Assembly: GCF_020520425.1 (NCBI RefSeq)
Contig: NC_079487.1
Coordinates: 111,944,141-112,008,140 of the forward strand
Direction: 5' to 3'
Length of the DNA: 64,000 nucleotides
DNA from: Spinacia oleracea
Taxonomy: Eukaryota; Streptophyta; Magnoliopsida; Caryophyllales; Amaranthaceae
Below are positions 11,401-25,400 of this stretch, piece after piece. A program made the translations under genes and the position numbers. The notes below the pieces were generated by a model that was given only the letters and a program-made list of their open reading frames with translations, was not told where the DNA came from and searched no databases. The first letter of the stretch is position 1. Each line of letters begins with the position of its first letter.

Positions 11401-12914
11401 TCCACTGCTAGCACACGAACCTTTGGAGCCCCACGGAAAAAATATAGTCCTTCATGTCGATCACCTACGCCAATCACCATCCTCGTCGAGCGGTCCTGAA
11501 GAACACACATTTTGTTAGTAAATTGAGCAGCACAATGTAATTCGTCACTTAATTGAGTTACAGAAATTAAATTGCAGTTCAATTTAGGCACAAATAGAAC
11601 ATTATCGAGCACGAAACCATCCTCCAAGACCACCGAACCATATTGGTTTGAATTTGCAGGTTGACCGTCCGGCAACACAACCTGTTGATTTCTTGATGTC
11701 TTGATATTTCTCAGGATTGAAATATCACCCGTCACATGACGTGATGCCCCACTGTCAACAATCCAACGTAAATCAAGATTACCTTGCAACTTGTTTGAAG
11801 GTCGTGACAAGATGTCAACTATTTGCTGGACTTGCTCCTTCGTCACCCCAACAAGCTCATGATTGGTTGTCGTCACTGCACCCTGCGATCCGTCTCCACT
11901 CGTCACAGTGGTTGTCGCCCCTCCTGTGGCATTGCTCACGGCATTGGCACGAGCGACACCACTGGTCGACGACGCTGCCCCGCGAGCTACTCTGCCTCCT
12001 CTAATCGACGTCCTGCCTCCTCGACCAGGCCCTCGTCCTCCTCGTTTCTTCTCATCCCACCATTCAGGAAATCCAATCAGCTGATAACAAGTTTCTTCCT
12101 CATGACCCTCACGATTGCAATGACCACAAAATCTGCCACTGACATCTCCCGACCTCGACCGAGCCTTAGTCTCGACCTTGAACGCCATGACACTCTCCGG
12201 ACCTCTCGCAGCCTTGGCGCGCATGGTCTCGGTATTCATAACCGTCTGGTACGCCTCGTCGAGTCCTGGCAACGGCGATCGTGCTAACAGTTGTGCACGA
12301 ATGGCTTCATAGTGATCATCCAGGCCAATTAGGAAATAGTGCAGACGATCTTCATCGTGAATTTCCCCCACCTGCTTCGCTATATTACACGTACAACCCG
12401 CACATACACACCTGGGAACTCGTGCATACTGTACGTACTCCTTCCATACCTTCGACAAGCGGCCATAGTACTCCATGACGCCCTCAGACGTGCCCTGCTT
12501 GCAACCACTCAGAGCCATCTTAATATGGCAGACCCTGGTGCCCGACACGACGCAGTACCGCGTCCTCAAATGACTCCACAACTCGTGAGCAATATCAAAG
12601 TCCTCCAGATTCGAACGCAAACTCTCGTCAATGGTGTTTGTGATCCAAGACACCACCATCGAATTGACCGCAATCCAATGTTTCATCTTCGTCTCGTCCG
12701 TAATGGGCTCCTTCACAGACCCATCAAGAAAACCAAATTTGAATTTTGAAATCATCGAGCGACGAACCGCTTTGGCCCACTCATCGTAGTTCGACGCTCC
12801 TCGAAGTTTTACAGGGGTGATGACAATACCGGGGCCGTCACCTGACCCAAGATAGTAGTCCAGGTCGACGGCGGCGGCGATTGTCTTTTGTGGTGGCTCC
12901 TCGTCATTACCCAT
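8439..12914 (-). CDS. Copia gag-pol polyprotein, 1491 aa, uninterrupted
   Basis: The polyprotein makes the particle and all enzymes for reverse transcription and integration. Domains in order: Copia-type gag (about 20-240); CCHC zinc knuckle, CGHCNREGHEEETC (263-276); aspartic protease with WIVDSGASRHVTG (about 384-396); integrase with the zinc-binding start HQRMGHPS and catalytic D570, D633 (RSDNGTEF) and E667 (GRVERKH); reverse transcriptase with DVHNAFLHGDL, YGLKQAPRCW and YVDDM; RNase H with DSDWAGC and SSAEAEYRSM, ending [16 protein letters not shown]. The start codon lies about 140 bp from the LTR, as expected. Length is normal for Ale-type elements. All visible catalytic residues are present, so I infer an autonomous element. 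It is a close relative, not the source copy, of the decayed one at 5660-7728. Confidence 0.96.
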   Translation of the reverse strand: MGNDEEPPQKTIAAAVDLDYYLGSGDGPGIVITPVKLRGASNYDEWAKAVRRSMISKFKFGFLDGSVKEPITDETKMKHWIAVNSMVVSWITNTIDESLRSNLEDFDIAHELWSHLRTRYCVVSGTRVCHIKMALSGCKQGTSEGVMEYYGRLSKVWKEYVQYARVPRCVCAGCTCNIAKQVGEIHDEDRLHYFLIGLDDHYEAIRAQLLARSPLPGLDEAYQTVMNTETMRAKAARGPESVMAFKVETKARSRSGDVSGRFCGHCNREGHEEETCYQLIGFPEWWDEKKRGGRGPGRGGRTSIRGGRVARGAASSTSGVARANAVSNATGGATTTVTSGDGSQGAVTTTNHELVGVTKEQVQQIVDILSRPSNKLQGNLDLRWIVDSGASRHVTGDISILRNIKTSRNQQVVLPDGQPANSNQYGSVVLEDGFVLDNVLFVPKLNCNLISVTQLSDELHCAAQFTNKMCVLQDRSTRMVIGVGDRHEGLYFFRGAPKVRVLAVECVVDLWHQRMGHPSEKVLQLLPHVSHKIRKNKTICDVCPRARQCRESFPVSVSRASRTFELVHLDLWGPYKTPSSCGAKYFFTIVDDYSRGVWIYLLSNKMEVASTFLDFVAMIKCQFNRSLRVVRSDNGTEFNCLQNYFRQHGILFESSCVGTPQQNGRVERKHQHILNVGRALRFQGNLPIKFWGECILAACYLINRTPTPILDNKTPYEMLFGKPPSYVPIRVFGCLCYAYNLRCKGDKFESRSRRCVFLGYPFGRKGWQLYDLETHEFFISRDVKFHEGTFPFVDESDVLPLVHDGHGGLDHWSLDESGTTGPETVSSPAGDTAGVSPPTGDSEGVLSHPGADEGVSLTSGDDRGVSSPVREEQQHETPSRVDSDVVSSQTGVEETTGSDESETRQCVEDTELGRGKRAKFPSTKLKDCVIHTIREKYSTSDKTPTTSSLSGTPYPITYFVNYERFSSKHRHYIAALQEGQVPKSFKQAMQHEGWRQAMAAEIDALEEQGTWTLENLPEGKKALGSKWVYTEKRDEDGNLLRLKARLVCLGNHQEEGLDYNETFAPVAKMATVRTFLAVAAVKQWDVHQMDVHNAFLHGDLEEEIYMKIPPGFQKNHSDKVCRMRKSLYGLKQAPRCWFQKLSTALTHYGFRQSLSDYSLFTLSKGTLQLSVLIYVDDMIIAGNNKFALESFKAYLKECFKMKDLGALKYFLGLEVARSSQGFYVCQRKYALDIISEAGLLGAKPVDFPMEQNHRLALADGPDLSDGEQYRRLIGRLVYLAVTRPDVAYSVHVLSQFMQAPKEAHWEAALRVVRYLKKCPGQGILLRSDSALQLEGWCDSDWAGCPMTRRSVTGWFVSLGMSPVSWKTKKQHTVSRSSAEAEYRSMAALTCELKWLKQLLRDLGVTHDQGMRMYCDSQSALHIAQNPVFHERTKHIESDCHFIRDAIKEGIISPSYVSTKVQLADIFTKALGKAQFEFFLNKMGIRDLHAPP

Positions 12915-13040
12915 TGTTATGCCCTAGGAATTTGTAACTCCTCAGAACGCAGTACTCAACAAGCGAAGGAATTCGCTGTTCTCAAACTCTCTCAAACTCG
13001 TGCGGAAAAAAAAAAAAAAAATCTAGGGTTTTTAACCTAG

Positions 13041-13053
13041 GCTCTTGATACCA
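13041..13053 (-). promoter_or_regulatory. Primer-binding site for initiator tRNA-Met
   Basis: Read on the minus strand, TGGTATCAAGAGC sits immediately inside the 5' LTR. The start TGGTATCA is complementary to the 3' end of plant initiator tRNA-Met and is the standard minus-strand primer site in Copia elements; one extra A interrupts the usual TGGTATCAGAGC. Confidence 0.85.
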
Positions 13054-13215
13054 TGTCAAATATTGTGCAATCTCGTATCATTCTCATTAATAACACACGT
13101 ATATATAGTACAACTCAGTTACCTAAACCCTAGGTACACATTAGGTAACTTACCATAGTTAGGACTCTACAGAATATTCACAGAATAATATCTAATATCT
13201 TAACATATCTTAACA
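13054..13215 (-). repeat. Copia 5' LTR (162 bp)
   Basis: Upstream LTR of the minus-strand Copia. It should carry the promoter; a TATATATA motif lies near 13100. Identical to the other LTR. Confidence 0.95.
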
Positions 13216-13220
13216 AAAAC

Positions 13221-13803
<583 letters not shown>

Positions 13804-15872
13804 CTAGTATTGAATCCCGTGCGATGCACGGGTTTGTAATGAAAAATACATATTTGTCTTATTATATCATTGTATATAGATAAGTGTTTTATAAATGCAC
13901 GGGTTTGTAATAATAATTACAGAAAAATATAGGTTTAATGTAAGTAGAATTCTATTATAATATGAATTAGTTCAAATATTAAATGTTTAATGTGAATAAA
14001 ATTCTATAAGAATTTTTATCTAAAATTCTATTTGGTTCATAATAAAGTCCAATCTGGTCATCCTTGTACAAATTCAACCCAAGAACAAAATACTCATCTT
14101 GCACCCCCTACGCCTATCTCAAAGAATGGAATCACATCTACCGTATATTTATCTTTTTTATTTTTATCGTAATGAGGTAGATTTCACAACTACCAGTTTA
14201 AATATTTATCTTTTTTCGAGAAGTTTAATTTCGATTTTTATTTTAAAGCTTAATATGAATACAAATTCTATCTATTTTTCTTCTTTGACTATTCTATCCA
14301 CTCTCTATGGTATTTTACATTTGGGAAAACTCACTATTTATAATTCTATCTTATTTTTTAAAAGGGGATAATTGTATCTTTTATACTATTACCGAAATTT
14401 ATCTCTTCGTAGTAGTAATTATCATATTCAGATTTGAGGATAAGTATATCAAAGATTGACAAAATATAAGGGGTTTGACAAAAAAAAATCAATCAAAATT
14501 ACATCTAACAACAGGAGGTTAATTATAGTTAGATCATCACTACCCCAACTCCTAATCAAGTTTAAGATCTAAAGAAACCAGACTTGATTCTTCAGTCCAA
14601 TACACAACGTAACAAACTGTTACTGATGTATTCAAATTAATTAATTAATACATAGTAGGGTATCTATATAATTTTTGAACCTATATATTTGAATATGACC
14701 AATCTATATACGTATTTAACACTGCAACAATATGATTAACCAATATTACCTACTCGTTACTTGTGTTTTATATTTTATAAAACTACATTTGAGCTTTATT
14801 TAGATATGTCTTTCATAGATAGTTAAGTTAGTGGAATGCTTCCAAGTAAAATATTTTTTACAATTCTTGATGCAACATGATATTGGGGCGACCTTCCGGC
14901 TGTTGTCCTTCTAATTCTACCTATCTCGGGTTTGCAGTGAATATATTATGGACACATGTAGGCTTGCAACCGCAGTTACACACCTATATTGTAGTTCGTT
15001 GTGCTGTATAAAAGAAAACCTTTTGTCATCAATTGAACAGTAGCAGTCCAGTATAACTTGTTGCATCAATCACCCTCCTTGCATTAAATTTTGTGTTTCA
15101 CTTGTTCTTGTGTGCAACCTATATGCGTAATACTCCACCATCGACTTTTACACTGAAACACAATAAATAATTAATGTGCGTGAGTTAATTAAACAAGATG
15201 AAATCAAGCATAACAAAAACTTAAATAATACAATACATACAAATCAAGGAAACTAATTCATTGCATACAAATCAAGGGAAACTAACTCATTGCATACAAA
15301 TCTAGGGAAACTAATTCATACACCGACCAACAAAACTTAATGCGTACAAATGAAAGAAAACTAATTCATACACCAACCAACAAAACTTAAATAATACAAT
15401 GCATACAAATCAAGGGGAACTAATATGTTCTCATGGCCCGTTTATAGGCTAGCTCCGTTTGCATCTCCTCCATTAACTCACCTTTGTACTCGAACAAATC
15501 CCACCTGCAGCATTGTAAACCAAAATTACTTCCTACGTCATGGGTTACAATATTTGAGAATGATTTGATTGTGAACCACGTTTGTCGTGGATGGTTTAAT
15601 TTCATACTACGTTATTTATACAATAATATATAAGAATGATATATTTGTGGTGGTTCTGTCAACCTATAACTTATCATTTAATTAGATAAATTTTGTAAAG
15701 TAGTTTGTAAAAGATATTTGTGATAAGTTATCCAACCATATTATTTTATCCCCATTCGTTTTTATCTTTTACGTAGTATTTAATATAGAATAAAATAAAA
15801 TTGTGACTGTACAATCCTACGTGGCGCTTCAAAATCTCTTGAAAAAACTCCCCTTTATATATATATATTAGA
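13804..15872 (-). mobile_element. Non-autonomous Helitron, 2069 bp
   Basis: On the minus strand it begins TCTAATATATATATATAAAG at 15872, preceded by A, and ends with the hairpin CCCGTGCATCGCACGGG followed by CTAG (13807-13804) and then T. TC start, CTAG end, a hairpin about 11 bases from the 3' end and A/T insertion target are Helitron hallmarks. The 5' end (AAGGGGAGTTTTTT, then CCACGTAGGATT) and the motif GTGGAGTATTAC match the plus-strand Helitrons at 19068 and 21305, so all three are one family. It has no Rep/helicase. Confidence 0.9.
15420..15504 (-). pseudogene. Possible captured last exon (27 codons) inside the Helitron
   Basis: On the minus strand a splice acceptor, TTTACAATGCTGCAG, is followed by an open frame WDLFEYKGELMEEMQTELAY and then KRAMRT, with a stop at 15420-15422. 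The charged, regular-looking peptide with a proper acceptor looks like the last exon of a host gene. I do not recognise the parent. It may also be chance. Confidence 0.35.
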
Positions 15873-15907
15873 TTATTATAAATCAAATGCTAACAAAGTC
15901 AAATATT

Positions 15908-18630
15908 TTACAAATAGTTAGTGGGAAGCCGAGATACAATCTGGGCCCCCACTCCTCTAGCTATAGCAAAACCTATCCTGGTGAAAATATGAGCAGCAAC
16001 ACGAGCTCCAATGTCCTGTGTCCTAGAAAACTTCTGAATCCGCTTCAACAACGCAGCAACATCCTTATCCAACTCCCCCAAAGAAGAGAAAGAGAACAGA
16101 AGAAAGCCATAACCAATGGCCCTGCAACGTGCTTCGTACTTGACCCGCTTCCGAACAGCCGCATCAGTCACAATCCGGCCAGGAGAAAAACCAGACAACC
16201 CAGATTGTGTTAAAGGAGATGATCCCGTCAAGTAAACACACACATCACAGCCCCGGTCCCAAGAGTAGAGAAACACGTCTTCTGGTCGGAGAGCTCCATC
16301 GTTCCCTCCAGATAAACCAATATCAACCTCTTTCCGCGCCGAAATCCCAGACCGATAACAAACATCAACAAGGGTATCCCGAACCACATTATGTCGATGT
16401 TTAATACCCACCATGCCAGCACATGACACCGCATGATCGCCAAAGATGTCTCCCGCAAAGACCCTAGAACAAGTAGAACATAGCGTCGCAACAGAGAACA
16501 AAGAAACCCTCAACCGGTACACAACACACATCGGTAAGGCTTAGCATTCATCGTCTGTCCCAAACCTGATATGGGGACCGCACGAAGCCAAGCAGAGGTG
16601 TGATCTCCCTGCTGCGATTTCCACAACGCCGACTGTCGAGAAGATAAAGAGAAAGTGGATTCTGCAGATGCAGTAACCTTTGTGAAATATATATCTGCCA
16701 ATTTCTTCATGAGTTTAGGGGCATCGACCTCACTAGGGTTACTCAGAATGTCATACTCCACCATTCTACTAAATAGACTCAACGCATCATCAAATACTCG
16801 ACCATGACCAACAATACCAGCACGCCGTAGAAGCTTTGTCTGCAAACCAAAAGACTGCAATCGAGAAGCAAGAAAAGCATAATGACGAACATCACCTGCC
16901 GAATAAACACCATGTCCGCCAAAAGAAAAAGGTAAGGTGGCAAGACGCCACTGCCAATCGCCAAAGCCAGGCCCCGAAGCAGTTACAATACGCTCCAAGG
17001 CAGATCGAAGAGCCTCATCAAAAGTGCGCAGAGCCGCCTCAAAAATACTAGGAAGACAGGTACGCAAAGCAAAGTAGAGTTTAGAAACTCCGGTACATGC
17101 CCTAAGTAACAATAGCTCACACTGAGGATCATCAAGCTAAACAACCTTATCCATAAGCCCAATGGTCTTGGTCACCCTCTGCATCACAAGCTCACCACTA
17201 AAAGTTGGATTGGAACTAGCGGGACCACCTAGCAACTTAACACCATGCAAAGGACGAGCAATATCAGAGGGAAACACTCCCATAAGCCTGCTTCGAGGGT
17301 CCTCTGTAGGCCAAAAAACCTCGGTCTTCTCCACGTTAAGATGTAACCCGAGACAAGGCCCGTCCGCCATAATCAACTGCAGAACCTTCCCAACCACCAA
17401 GGTGTCACCAATAATAGTGCCATCATCCAAATACCATGCCCGAAGACATAAATCAAAAGCGTCCCTGATTTTAAAACTAGGGGTTGTAAAACCAAAGCAA
17501 AGAGCAGAGGACCAAGGGGATCACCCTGCTGCACCCCCTGAGACGACCATAACGTGTGCTCTCCATAATACAATCTGGTTGGAGTAGAGTAGCAGAATTC
17601 AACCCACCGCGAAATGCCCGGACAACGAAGACGAACTTCACGTAACATGGCCGCACGATATCAACTAAATTGAAGGCATTTTTAAAATCCACCAATAACA
17701 TCTAAAGACCCACATTAGAACCCCAATCCTCAATCAACCAGTTCACAGCATGAAGAATTGCCTCACCACCCGCAGATACCCCGACACAAATTGAAGACCA
17801 TCAAAATAACTTCCCAAAGACGGACCAAATATAACATCACCAACCTTCGAAACCAGACGTCGCCAAACAGTACCCACAGCAATAGGACGAATACCACCAC
17901 CGGGCTTGACAAGAGGGGTGAGGGGAGCACTAGCAACATACTCACCCAAACCCATAGGGCATTTCCTAGCTAAAAAGAGATTAACCACCCCAGAAATGGA
18001 GTCAACTAACTCATCTGAAACAACCACAATAGCACCACTCAAACAATCCATAAGGTGTTGAGCTCGCAAACCGTCCCTCCCACAAGATGTGCCACGTGGA
18101 AAACTCCTTATCCCGTCCAAAACAACATCATAAGTAGCCATGAGATGATGGTGATCAACATGAATATCAGGCAAGGACGGAGCTGGAGAAGAAGGGTGTT
18201 TGGACTGCAAATCCGCTAAGGTGGTCTCATTATAAGGCGCGACACCAGAAGAGGAAAGAACACGGACTACAGCTGTGTAATGACCATCACAAATCTTCCT
18301 ACGACACTGCTTGATATTACGTTCTACCAAATCAAGATCCTCATCAACATACAAAGCAGGGGATCCAACTGCCAAAGCTTCCCGCAAAAGCAACAGACTA
18401 CCACCCGACTCACTTCAAGTACGAATAGCATTACCAATGCTCTCTTCCTGCCTTTGCCGCCTGATGGCAGAAGAACACTCGCGATTACTCCTCGGACTAA
18501 AGGTCCTAAGGATACACAGAGGCAACACGAGAAGACTAACCCAACAAGAGATGTTGTCAGGCTTGCAAATCACCTTATCAAGCGCGCCTTTCAATACCCG
18601 GGAAAATCCCAAACGACATTTAGGAGGGAT
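15908..18630 (-). pseudogene. Non-LTR-type reverse transcriptase with C-terminal endonuclease-like domain, main part
   Basis: Read right to left, overlapping frames give one protein broken by frameshifts near 17700, 17450, 17120 and 16520. It starts PPKCRLGFSRVLKGALDKV (18630 down), then GTSCGRDGLRAQHL and PGGGIRPIAVGTVWRRLVSK (RT entry), VDFKNAFNLVD (motif A), GVQQGDPLGPLLFAL (motif B), and the catalytic DDGTIIGD (17430). After the RT comes a cysteine/histidine cluster, CSTC then GDHAVSC, then KHRHNVVRDTL and RPEDVFLYSWDRGCDVCVYL, which resembles a restriction-like endonuclease. It ends SRLPTNYL at 15908. Plant genomes hold many such 'reverse transcriptase domain' ORFs. The N-terminal part lies beyond the CACTA insertion at 27542. 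Confidence 0.82.
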
Positions 18631-18892
18631 CACTACTACAAAATAGGGCTATAGCAACGCCTTTTTAGATAACAGTTTTCTTGGCGTTGCTATATCATAG
18701 CTATTGCAACAGTTAAATAATTATTAATTTGAGTAAACTTTGACTTTGGAAAAACGTTCCTATAAAAAAACTATTACAACACTTATATATTATGACTATT
18801 TTATTGCAACAGTTTTTAGTATTTTAATATTTTAATGAGATATTGCAACGGTTTTTTTTGTCAAGCATCTAAAACATGTTAAAAAGTAAAAA

Positions 18893-19067
18893 TCTAATAT
18901 ATATATATATAAAGGAGGCATATTTGCTGAAATATTAGAGCGCCACCTAGGATTACTAATGGTTTCGGCCAATGAAAAATAAGATTTCTAATTTATTTTT
19001 GAATTAAAAAAATCAAGTTCCAAGTAGATAATTAATTAGGTGCCACGTAAATATTTTAATTAATTAA
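18893..19067 (+). mobile_element. Helitron 5'-end fragment
   Basis: It starts TCTAATATATATATATATAA at 18893 and continues with AAGGAGGCATATTTG and GCGCCACCTAGGATT, parallel to the 5' ends of the neighbouring Helitrons. It stops at 19067, where a second Helitron 5' end begins, so it was truncated or used as a target. Confidence 0.65.
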
Positions 19068-21304
<2,237 letters not shown>

Positions 21305-22446
21305 TATATATATATATATAAAGGGGAGTTTTTTTTGGAGAGCATTGAGAGCGTCCACGTAGGATTTCCACGTCATCACATATTATTAAGTTATTAACTA
21401 ATTAAATAAATAATATTAGAGTCTTGCCAAGATTAACTACTTAATATGATAAAGATAGATTCCACAAACTTCTTCCACCTTTTTGTATACATATACATAA
21501 AATCTCAACCCTCACATTAAAAATCTCAACCCTCATCTTCATTATACGTGCTTCATTGTTAATCTCAACCCTCACCAAATTAGAATTTTGTATGTTGGGC
21601 TTCATTGTTAATCTCAACCCTCACCAAATTAGAATTTTGTACGAGCATAAATCATAATTGTTTATATATGTTAGGCTTCATTGTTTATGTTCTATGGAAA
21701 ATAATTTTGTATGTGCTTCATTGTTTATGTTCCATCGCAAGAATTTTGTACAAGCATAATTGTTTTTGTTCCATCGATTTATGTGTGTTCATTTAATACT
21801 ACTTCGTATACCTACTGGATATTGATATATTTGTATTTTAACTTACGTATATTAATTCTTTTACTGTGATGATGGAGTATTACACATATAAGTTGCACAC
21901 AAGAAAAAAAAAGCACAAACTTTAATTCATCAGCGATTTTTATGCATTGATCAACCCATCTTTTCCCTAATTAGTAATTGTGTATTCATAACCGTGCCAT
22001 GTAATTATCTTGCAGGAACAAACACTTGGGACAGATTTGAGTTGCGTGCCCACAAGAGAGTCATCGACCTCTTCAGCTCCCCTGATGTGGTGAAGCAGAT
22101 CACTTCAATCACCATTGAACCTGGTGTTGAGGTTACAATTGCAGACTCTTAGATGTCCTGCCAAGTTATGTTTTAGGGCTTTTGTAGTTGTCCCTATATA
22201 TAGTGGTGCTCCTACTTACTCGGAATTTTGGAGATAACTGAAATTGTTTGTTGGAAGAGATATTTTTATTTAGTTATTAATGTTATCATGTTTTCATTGA
22301 ACATGTGTTATTTCTCCATGTTTTATTAATAGAACTCTCCAGTTTGAGTATGGAAATTTATAAAAAAAACCATTTGTATACGATATAATAACACAAATAT
22401 GTACGAAAATTGATAAACCCGTGCATCGCACGGGCTTCAATACTAG
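21305..22446 (+). mobile_element. Non-autonomous Helitron with captured RPS20 exon
   Basis: The 5' region TATATATATATAAAGGGGAG begins directly at the preceding Helitron's CTAG, so the two stand in tandem; the usual TCTAA start is not visible. The 3' end is the hairpin CCCGTGCATCGCACGGG, GCTTCAATA and CTAG (22443-22446), then T. It holds the last exon of a ribosomal protein S20 gene in the same orientation. Confidence 0.82.
22016..22152 (+). pseudogene. RPS20: Captured last exon of 40S ribosomal protein S20 (uS10)
   Basis: After the acceptor AATTATCTTGCAG the frame reads [20 protein letters not shown], then [19 protein letters not shown] and TIADS, stop at 22150-22152. This is the C-terminal 44-residue portion of plant cytosolic ribosomal protein S20, part of the small-subunit head. 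The host protein ends [11 protein letters not shown]; here two residues (VE) are missing and one V has become A (RAHK for RVHK). About 200 bp of likely 3' UTR follows. No earlier exon is present, so it is a fragment moved by the Helitron, not a working gene. Confidence 0.93.
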
Positions 22447-25400
22447 TAAAATAAAATAAGGAATAGGTGTATTAAAAAAAATTCAGTACAACTTTTTTTT
22501 ATTTTTTGTTCCTCCCCACTGCTTTTCACGATTTTGTTCACCCAAAAGTCCAAAACCCTTAGAGGCCTCTGCGTTCTTTTTCTCTTTCGCCCTCCTCGTC
22601 GTCTTTTATCTTCCATCACCGTTCCTTGAAGCAACAAGCGATTGTAGATTGACGTTTCGGAATTGGCTATTGCTGCTCTAGATTGAAGATATCAAAAGTG
22701 GCGAAATCCAGTTCTGAATGGGAGAGAAGAACCACGTTAGTTTGTATCTCTTCAAATTTGGGCTTAAATTTCACAATTGTTCTGTTTAAGTTTTAAACCG
22801 ATTATAATGGATTTTTTTTAATGTTGTTTTGATTTCTGAATTAGGGTTCTTAATTATGGAATTCGGTCAATTGGATTGGGGAATTTGGTTGATTGGGGAA
22901 TTTGGTTGATTTATTCATGCGTGTATTTGTTGATTCCAATGGGTTATTTCGGCTTATTTATTAAACATTCAATTATTCTGCCGCAGCTTTCTTTCTTTTG
23001 TTGTCTGGATCAGTTGGTTGTTTGGTGATGATGTTGAGTTTTAATTCACTGCTCAGTTCTATGCTATTGCTATACTGTTGTTGGTTTTTTTTCTCGTTTT
23101 GTTTCTTGTTTCTATACTGCTGCTATGTGCTATTCTGCTGCCCTGTTCTATACTACTGCTGTTCTGTTCTATGTTGTTGCACTACTGCTACTCGTTTTCA
23201 ACTTCATAATATATAAGGAAAAATATGGTAACGGGTTTAGTAAATTTGACCCATGTAAAGAGCATGTTTGAGAGGGAATGTGATGTTGGATATATATAAA
23301 TTTGTATTGAGCTTTTAACTGTTCACTTGGGAGAGAATCAAGCCTCTTGAAAGCTTGAACGCCGGTTACATTTTTTGTATATTCCAGCTTATTAATCAAA
23401 ATCACCCATCTTCGTCTTTGTAATTTTCTTATTTGATGTCTACAATATGTTAACTCATAGTAGTAACCTCCATTTACTCTGCTGCTTCATAACATTTTAT
23501 TATCAGTTCAGTTTATTATCTGTTACTCTAGTTTATTGTCAGTTTATTACTAGTTGCACCATTCTTTTCTTTCCCTTTTTTGGGGAGCGGGGGTGACAGA
23601 GGGTTAGCTGCAATGAGCCGGGGATGTGGGGGCTAGGCTGGATGAGATGGAAAGCGCACATGAGGCTGGCGCTGTCCAAACTAAGTTATTCAAATGCCTT
23701 TTATGGCTTACAAAGGGAAGCAGCCCTCTAAGAGATAAATAGTTAGTTTCCTAGTAACAAGGGAATAATTATATAGAGTAACAACTTAAAAAATAAGTAA
23801 GATAATAATGCTAACAAATATTAGGGTGTGGGTATTAACAAAGTGTAGAACTTATAAACATGACCGAACAAAGAATGTTTTTGATCATGGTTGTTTGACG
23901 GATGTTTTTCTATTAGTAGACCATTTTGTGATTGTATACGTATAATATATTGTTGTATAAATGTGATGTGAAAAAACTAAAGAGTAAGAGGGGGAGAAAG
24001 AATGTGTAGGTATCACTTTATCTTTGACATTTATAATACGATGTCCACTTTGATAGAAGGATTTCATTTTATTGGACAAGTACAAGAAAATTCAGAAAAT
24101 ATATAAGGTTTGAATCATTAACTCGCATATAGCATGACAAAGTTAAAGTAAAAAACCATTAGTTTTACATAAGTAGTTCACACATTATATCTTCCTAAGC
24201 TAAAACTACAATTGCTTCTTTTTTTTTGGTTGGACTGGTAGAGCTTCGTGGAGTTAGTTTTCTGTGTGAGTCCAGCTAAAGTTTGGTGGCTAATTTTTTC
24301 TTATAAAGCTAAGATTTTTACTTGTGATTATCTAAAAGTCCTGGTTTCATGGCTCATTTCTGTTATGTTTCAATATCTTCTTATATGAACTGAATGCGAT
24401 GCAATACTCATAGGGTTAATTGCAACTCAGGATTCAAGAGATAAAACAATGATTCAAGAGAGCCTTTTCTGCTCCAGGGACTGAGAAACTTTGCTACCAG
24501 ATAAGCTTGATTATCTGCAGAACACTCACATGATTAATGGGAGCAGTGACATATATTCCCCTTGAGTCCCTTCAATATTTAGAATGTAGGTTTGAATAAA
24601 ATTCCTTCCAGATCAATAAAGTTGCCTTGTATAACAGGAATATTGGGTCTGAATTTGTAATGGAATGATTAGCATTTCATGTTGTTCCTAATATCTTTTC
24701 ACTGGAAGTTAGGCTAGTAGTACCTTCTCCCATTGGGTTTAGACTGATAATGTATGAGTTCTCCCTTCTTTTTTCTTTTGGTTTCTTTTTCATAAAATAA
24801 AGGGTCTGATAATTGTTATCACTAAGTGATGCAGGTCAGGAAATTAAATTTTCTTTACGGGTTTTGTTGGTTTGCTTTTCCTCTTGTGTCTATGTTTTGT
24901 TGGTCTTGTGGCATGGTTGGTCGCTTGTTTGCTGGTTTTGTTGGTCTTGTGGCATGGCTGGTCGCTTGTTTGCTGGTTTTGTTGGAGTAAGTGTTTTTCT
25001 CGGGATGTCTGTTGGTACTGATTTATTGAAGAAGGAATAAATTAGGTGCCCTAGTCAGTTTATAGCTAGCTATTTCAGGAATTGTGCAATAATTAGTCTA
25101 AGAGGACTTCACCGAATTGCTTCATTTAGGAAGGACCTGGTACCAGGTTGAAAGCAGTTTCTCTTGGTGATATAGTTATAGCTTACGTGAATCAGGTTCA
25201 TTGGTTTCTAAGTGAAGCTTCAAACAAGGATTATATTTGACATATTACACTTTCTGATATGAAATAATTATGCTTGCTTGTGTTTTAGGTTGAGATATTT
25301 GGCATTATTTGTGTTTAGTTTTGTTCCCCACTATCTCGAGATCGCGATCTTAGCACTTATATTAGGTTTGTGGCAAGTCAGGTTAGGAATTCCCAACTCC

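Larger units (their letters stand above)
8265..13220 (-). mobile_element. Intact Copia retrotransposon, Ale-like, 4946 bp, TSD AAAAC
   Basis: Two 162-bp LTRs, 8270-8431 and 13054-13215, start TGTCAAATA and end ATCTTAACA on the plus strand and appear identical base for base. The 5-bp duplication AAAAC flanks both sides (8265-8269 and 13216-13220). The primer site next to the right LTR, minus strand TGGTATCAAGAGC, fits initiator methionine tRNA. The polypurine tract CCTTGAGGGGGGA abuts the other LTR. The very short LTR and the primer type fit the Ale/Retrofit lineage. One uninterrupted 1491-codon ORF and identical LTRs indicate a very recent and possibly still mobile copy. Confidence 0.96.

Noticed and set aside
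8618-12749. Plus-strand ORFs of 60-154 codons across the Copia
   Set aside because: They are antisense shadows of the 1491-codon polyprotein.
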